Assembly: GCF_016859285.1 (NCBI RefSeq)
Contig: NW_024401805.1
Location: 236,501-300,500 of the forward strand
DNA from: Xiphias gladius
Taxonomy: Eukaryota; Chordata; Actinopteri; Istiophoriformes; Xiphiidae
Direction: 5' to 3'
Length of the DNA: 64,000 nucleotides
Position 1 is the stretch's first letter. Every line of letters starts with the position of its first letter. Of this stretch, positions 61,532-64,000 are shown piece after piece. Both the position numbers and the translations under genes were made by a program. The notes under the pieces were generated by a model that was not told where the DNA came from, made no database searches, and saw nothing but the letters and a program-made list of their open reading frames with translations.

Positions 61532-61782
61532 GACATGCTGTGGACAGAGAGAGAGCGAGAGAGAGGACGAGAGAGAGAGACACACAGTGGACAGAGAGAG
61601 AGAGACATGCAGTGGACAGAGAGAGACAGAGACACACAGTGGACAGAGAGAGAGAGGGCGAGAGACAGAGACACACAGTGGACAGAGAGAGAGAGGGCGA
61701 GAGACAGAGACACACAGTGGACAGAGAGAGAGGGCGAGAGACACACAGTGGACAGAGAGAGACAGAGAGAGAGGGAAAGAGA
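60600..61782. repeat. 1.2-kb minisatellite (GTGGACAGAGAGAGAGA... unit of ~45-65 bp)
   Basis: Each unit has the core CATGCAGTGGACAGAGAGAG or CACACAGTGGACAGAGAGAG, followed by a variable-length GA run and GACAGAGA or GACATAGA. Unit length varies because the GA run varies. All frames are open for long distances on both strands by chance. Confidence 0.97.
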
Positions 61783-64000
61783 CTGATTCGGACCAGGTCT
61801 GTTCTAGTCTCTCCAGAACGCCAGTGGTTCCTGGACAGTGGTTCAGTGTGGTGTCAGGGGATCTGAGGGTCTCGAAAAAGTCCTGAACTTAACCAGAACC
61901 TGAAGGAGTTTAGTCCGGTCTTTGGTTTCAGATGGTCTTCTGGTCTTTACTCTGATTTATCTGACAGTGATTTTTTTTAAAAGGATTAGCTCAGTCCGGC
62001 GTGACCTCTGACCCGTGCCGCCCCCCCAGGGATCAGTGGGGGGGTTGGAAGCGGACTGTGGTGCAGAGAGACAGAAGAAGAGAAGCTGTTGAATTAGAGC
62101 CTGAAGGAGCCAAAGTCGCTGCTGTTCATCAAACGCAGCGTTAAAGCAGAATCACGTCCCGACGATAAAAACGTCGCATTTTAAGGCAAAATATTTCATT
62201 TACTGGGATTTCAACAATTTTACAACTTATTGCGAAAGTATCACAAATGTTTTGAAAGACTTTTTGTTTAAATATCAACATTAAATTTTGTTTTAATGGA
62301 ATCTTACAGCTTTTTCTCTAAGTGAAATTTTTTTGTCGTAACATTCGAACTCTTCTTACGGAAATGTCGGAACCTTTTACCGGATGGGATCAGGGTTAGT
62401 TTGATAACGTTGGTTCGTCCCGTGCAGCGAGCCGGGTCCCTCGTCAGTGTTTAAGGGTTCACCCCCCCCAACTGTCCCTGACCCCCCCCCATCTTCACTC
62501 TTCTTCTCTGCTCTGACCTGTGGGCGGAGCTCCTTTGTCCTCGCCATCCCAGAGTGCCTCAGGCCCCCCCCCCAGGAGGCTTGTCATGTTAATGTGTGTA
62601 AAGGGGATGGTAATAGGATGTTAATATCCTCTGCTCTTTAACATAGCTTCCACTGTGCAGGACCCCCGCCCCCGACTCCCCCGGACCCCCTTCGCATGGC
62701 GGACTGCACTTACAAAGCACGTTTCTGGTTTTATGGACCAATCGAAGCTCTTTACACTAGTTAGTGGACTCGCTCTGCCTCCCATCGGTAGAGGTTGTTT
62801 GGTTTCACTGTGGGGGGGGGTCCCCGAGCATGATATGAAGAAGCCTGTTGGATCCGACTGAAAGCTCTGGCACAAATAGAGAGTCAGAGAGAGCGTAGAC
62901 TAAAACCGCTGAACTCGCTGGAGAATCTGTCCGTAAACTATCGACTCCTTTTCTCCAACAACGCTAACGTTTTATTCTGCAACACGACAGGTCAGGAAAT
63001 TCAAATATTTCTCAAAACTTCACTTTTCTCTTGAAATATTAGGTTTTTTTTTTAAATTGAATTATTTCCACTTCTTCTCCAGATGTGAGGGTCTTTCTTT
63101 CTCAGTGCAGTTTCAGTTGTAAATGACCCGTAGAACTACAACCTCCGTGTTCACCAGGGGACACGCGATGGCCCAAAAAGCCTTTTCCCTGCTGGCGAAA
63201 CAGGAAGAGGTCAACTACAGGCGTTTCCTTTATTAGCGTCCTCACCGGGTCCAGGGTCCTCCTTTCAGGGACTGGATTGTGGATGCGGCGCCGATGACGC
63301 CGAGGTTCCGCCGCTAAATCCTGTAATTAACCGGACATCCGGAAGTCCGTCTTAGCTGGTTTTACTGAGCAGGCTCTGTGGGCCCAAACCCGCAGAAGTG
63401 GTATGAGTCCCGCAGGTTTTCGGTCGGGGTGACGTGATGTAATGCGTCCATGATGGCAGCGCTTCGGGCGGCTCAGGGAGACTTTCCTGGGAAAAGTCAG
63501 CAGACGGCGCAACGATGCAAAATAAAATGACGCCTGACGTTCAAACGATAACGACGCGAGAAGACGCAAAGACAGAAAAGTCCAGAAGTGGGAGGAGGAC
63601 CCCAAGAAAGGTTGAAAGCAGGTGGGTCAACTGTCTCTGACGCTACGGACCGGTCCTAAACGTCTTAAGGGAACCAGCTCCTGGACGAACCCCTCCCCCC
63701 TCCTCCAGCTCTCTGTAGTTAGGGGGGGGGGGGTCCCTGGTTTTCCTCCAAACCACTTTCTCAGGAATGTAAGAGGAGAGGAGGACTGGGCTCGGGGTGG
63801 CGATGGGGGGCTGAAGAAAAAGCCCGTCGGGGGAAAAACCGAAACGTGAGTCAGACCGTGAATCTCTCTCTCCAGAGAAATTCACATTCAAATGAGCTTT
63901 ATTGACACGACCGTAATTCAGAGCTGCTGGAACAGAGTGGAGCGCTACACATCAGTTTCCTTCCCCTGCTGTCCCAAGGCTCTTTCTTCCTCTTTTCTTT
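61783..64000. other. Right-end stretch without a recognised gene
   Basis: Several C- or G-runs (62463-62470, 62566-62575, 62812-62820, 63722-63732) and moderately CpG-rich sequence at 63200-63700. No exon pattern was recognised. 63888-63920 (CAAATGAGCTTTATTGACAC) resembles a phrase common in fish 3' UTR-like repeats. Confidence 0.45.

Noticed and set aside
60573-61866. Long frames on both strands, up to 386 codons
   Set aside because: They come from the GA-rich minisatellite; composition is only the repeat unit (SLSLSVHCM or MDRERERE types).

Overview
The window is nuclear DNA from a ray-finned (probably percomorph) fish. The genes are split into small exons with GT-AG introns. They include families typical of teleosts: a TMT (teleost multiple tissue) opsin, a FISNA-NACHT-LRR-B30.2 'NLRC3-like' receptor, an intronless claudin and a piggyBac-like transposase relic. 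The spaces between genes are full of CA/GT microsatellites, minisatellites and short dispersed repeats of the kind seen throughout teleost genomes. No bacterial features, rRNA, tRNA or CRISPR arrays were seen.

Layout, left to right: (1) 1234-4352, minus: the first two coding exons of a TMT opsin; the remaining exons lie beyond the left edge, and intron 1 carries a ~0.8 kb minisatellite. (2) 4.4-17.3 kb: no gene recognised; microsatellites, a LINE-tail-like repeat, and a 58-bp-arm inverted repeat at 12887-13022. (3) 17313-23234, minus: a nearly complete NLRC3-like gene with ten identifiable exons. It is broken: the Walker A segment of the NACHT domain is deleted and one LRR exon lost 22 nt. 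(4) 23.2-34.7 kb: repeats, including a 37-bp minisatellite at 30571-31016. (5) 34733-35401, minus: a single-exon claudin of the CLDN22/24 type. (6) 36.7-38.0 kb: a 1.3 kb array of a 16-bp unit. (7) 39197-41090, plus: dph3 in three exons. (8) 41.6-43.3 kb, plus: a decayed piggyBac-type transposase. (9) 44311-53975, plus: cdk15, a PFTAIRE kinase, reconstructed in 13 exons with all phases matching. (10) 54-64 kb: no gene recognised; AT-rich sequence, microsatellites and a 1.2 kb GA-rich minisatellite.

The genes do not form a pathway. They are a light-sensing GPCR, an innate immune receptor remnant, a tight-junction protein, a diphthamide/tRNA-modification cofactor and a cyclin-dependent kinase, next to one another by chromosomal position. 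Exon boundaries were set by hand from splice motifs, reading phase and remembered family sequences; no search was run. I found no convincing new multi-gene system. The best-supported unusual items are the way the NLR gene was broken, the large hairpin repeat, a duplicated exon end with its splice donor in cdk15, and a repeat present in two close copies 20 kb apart.
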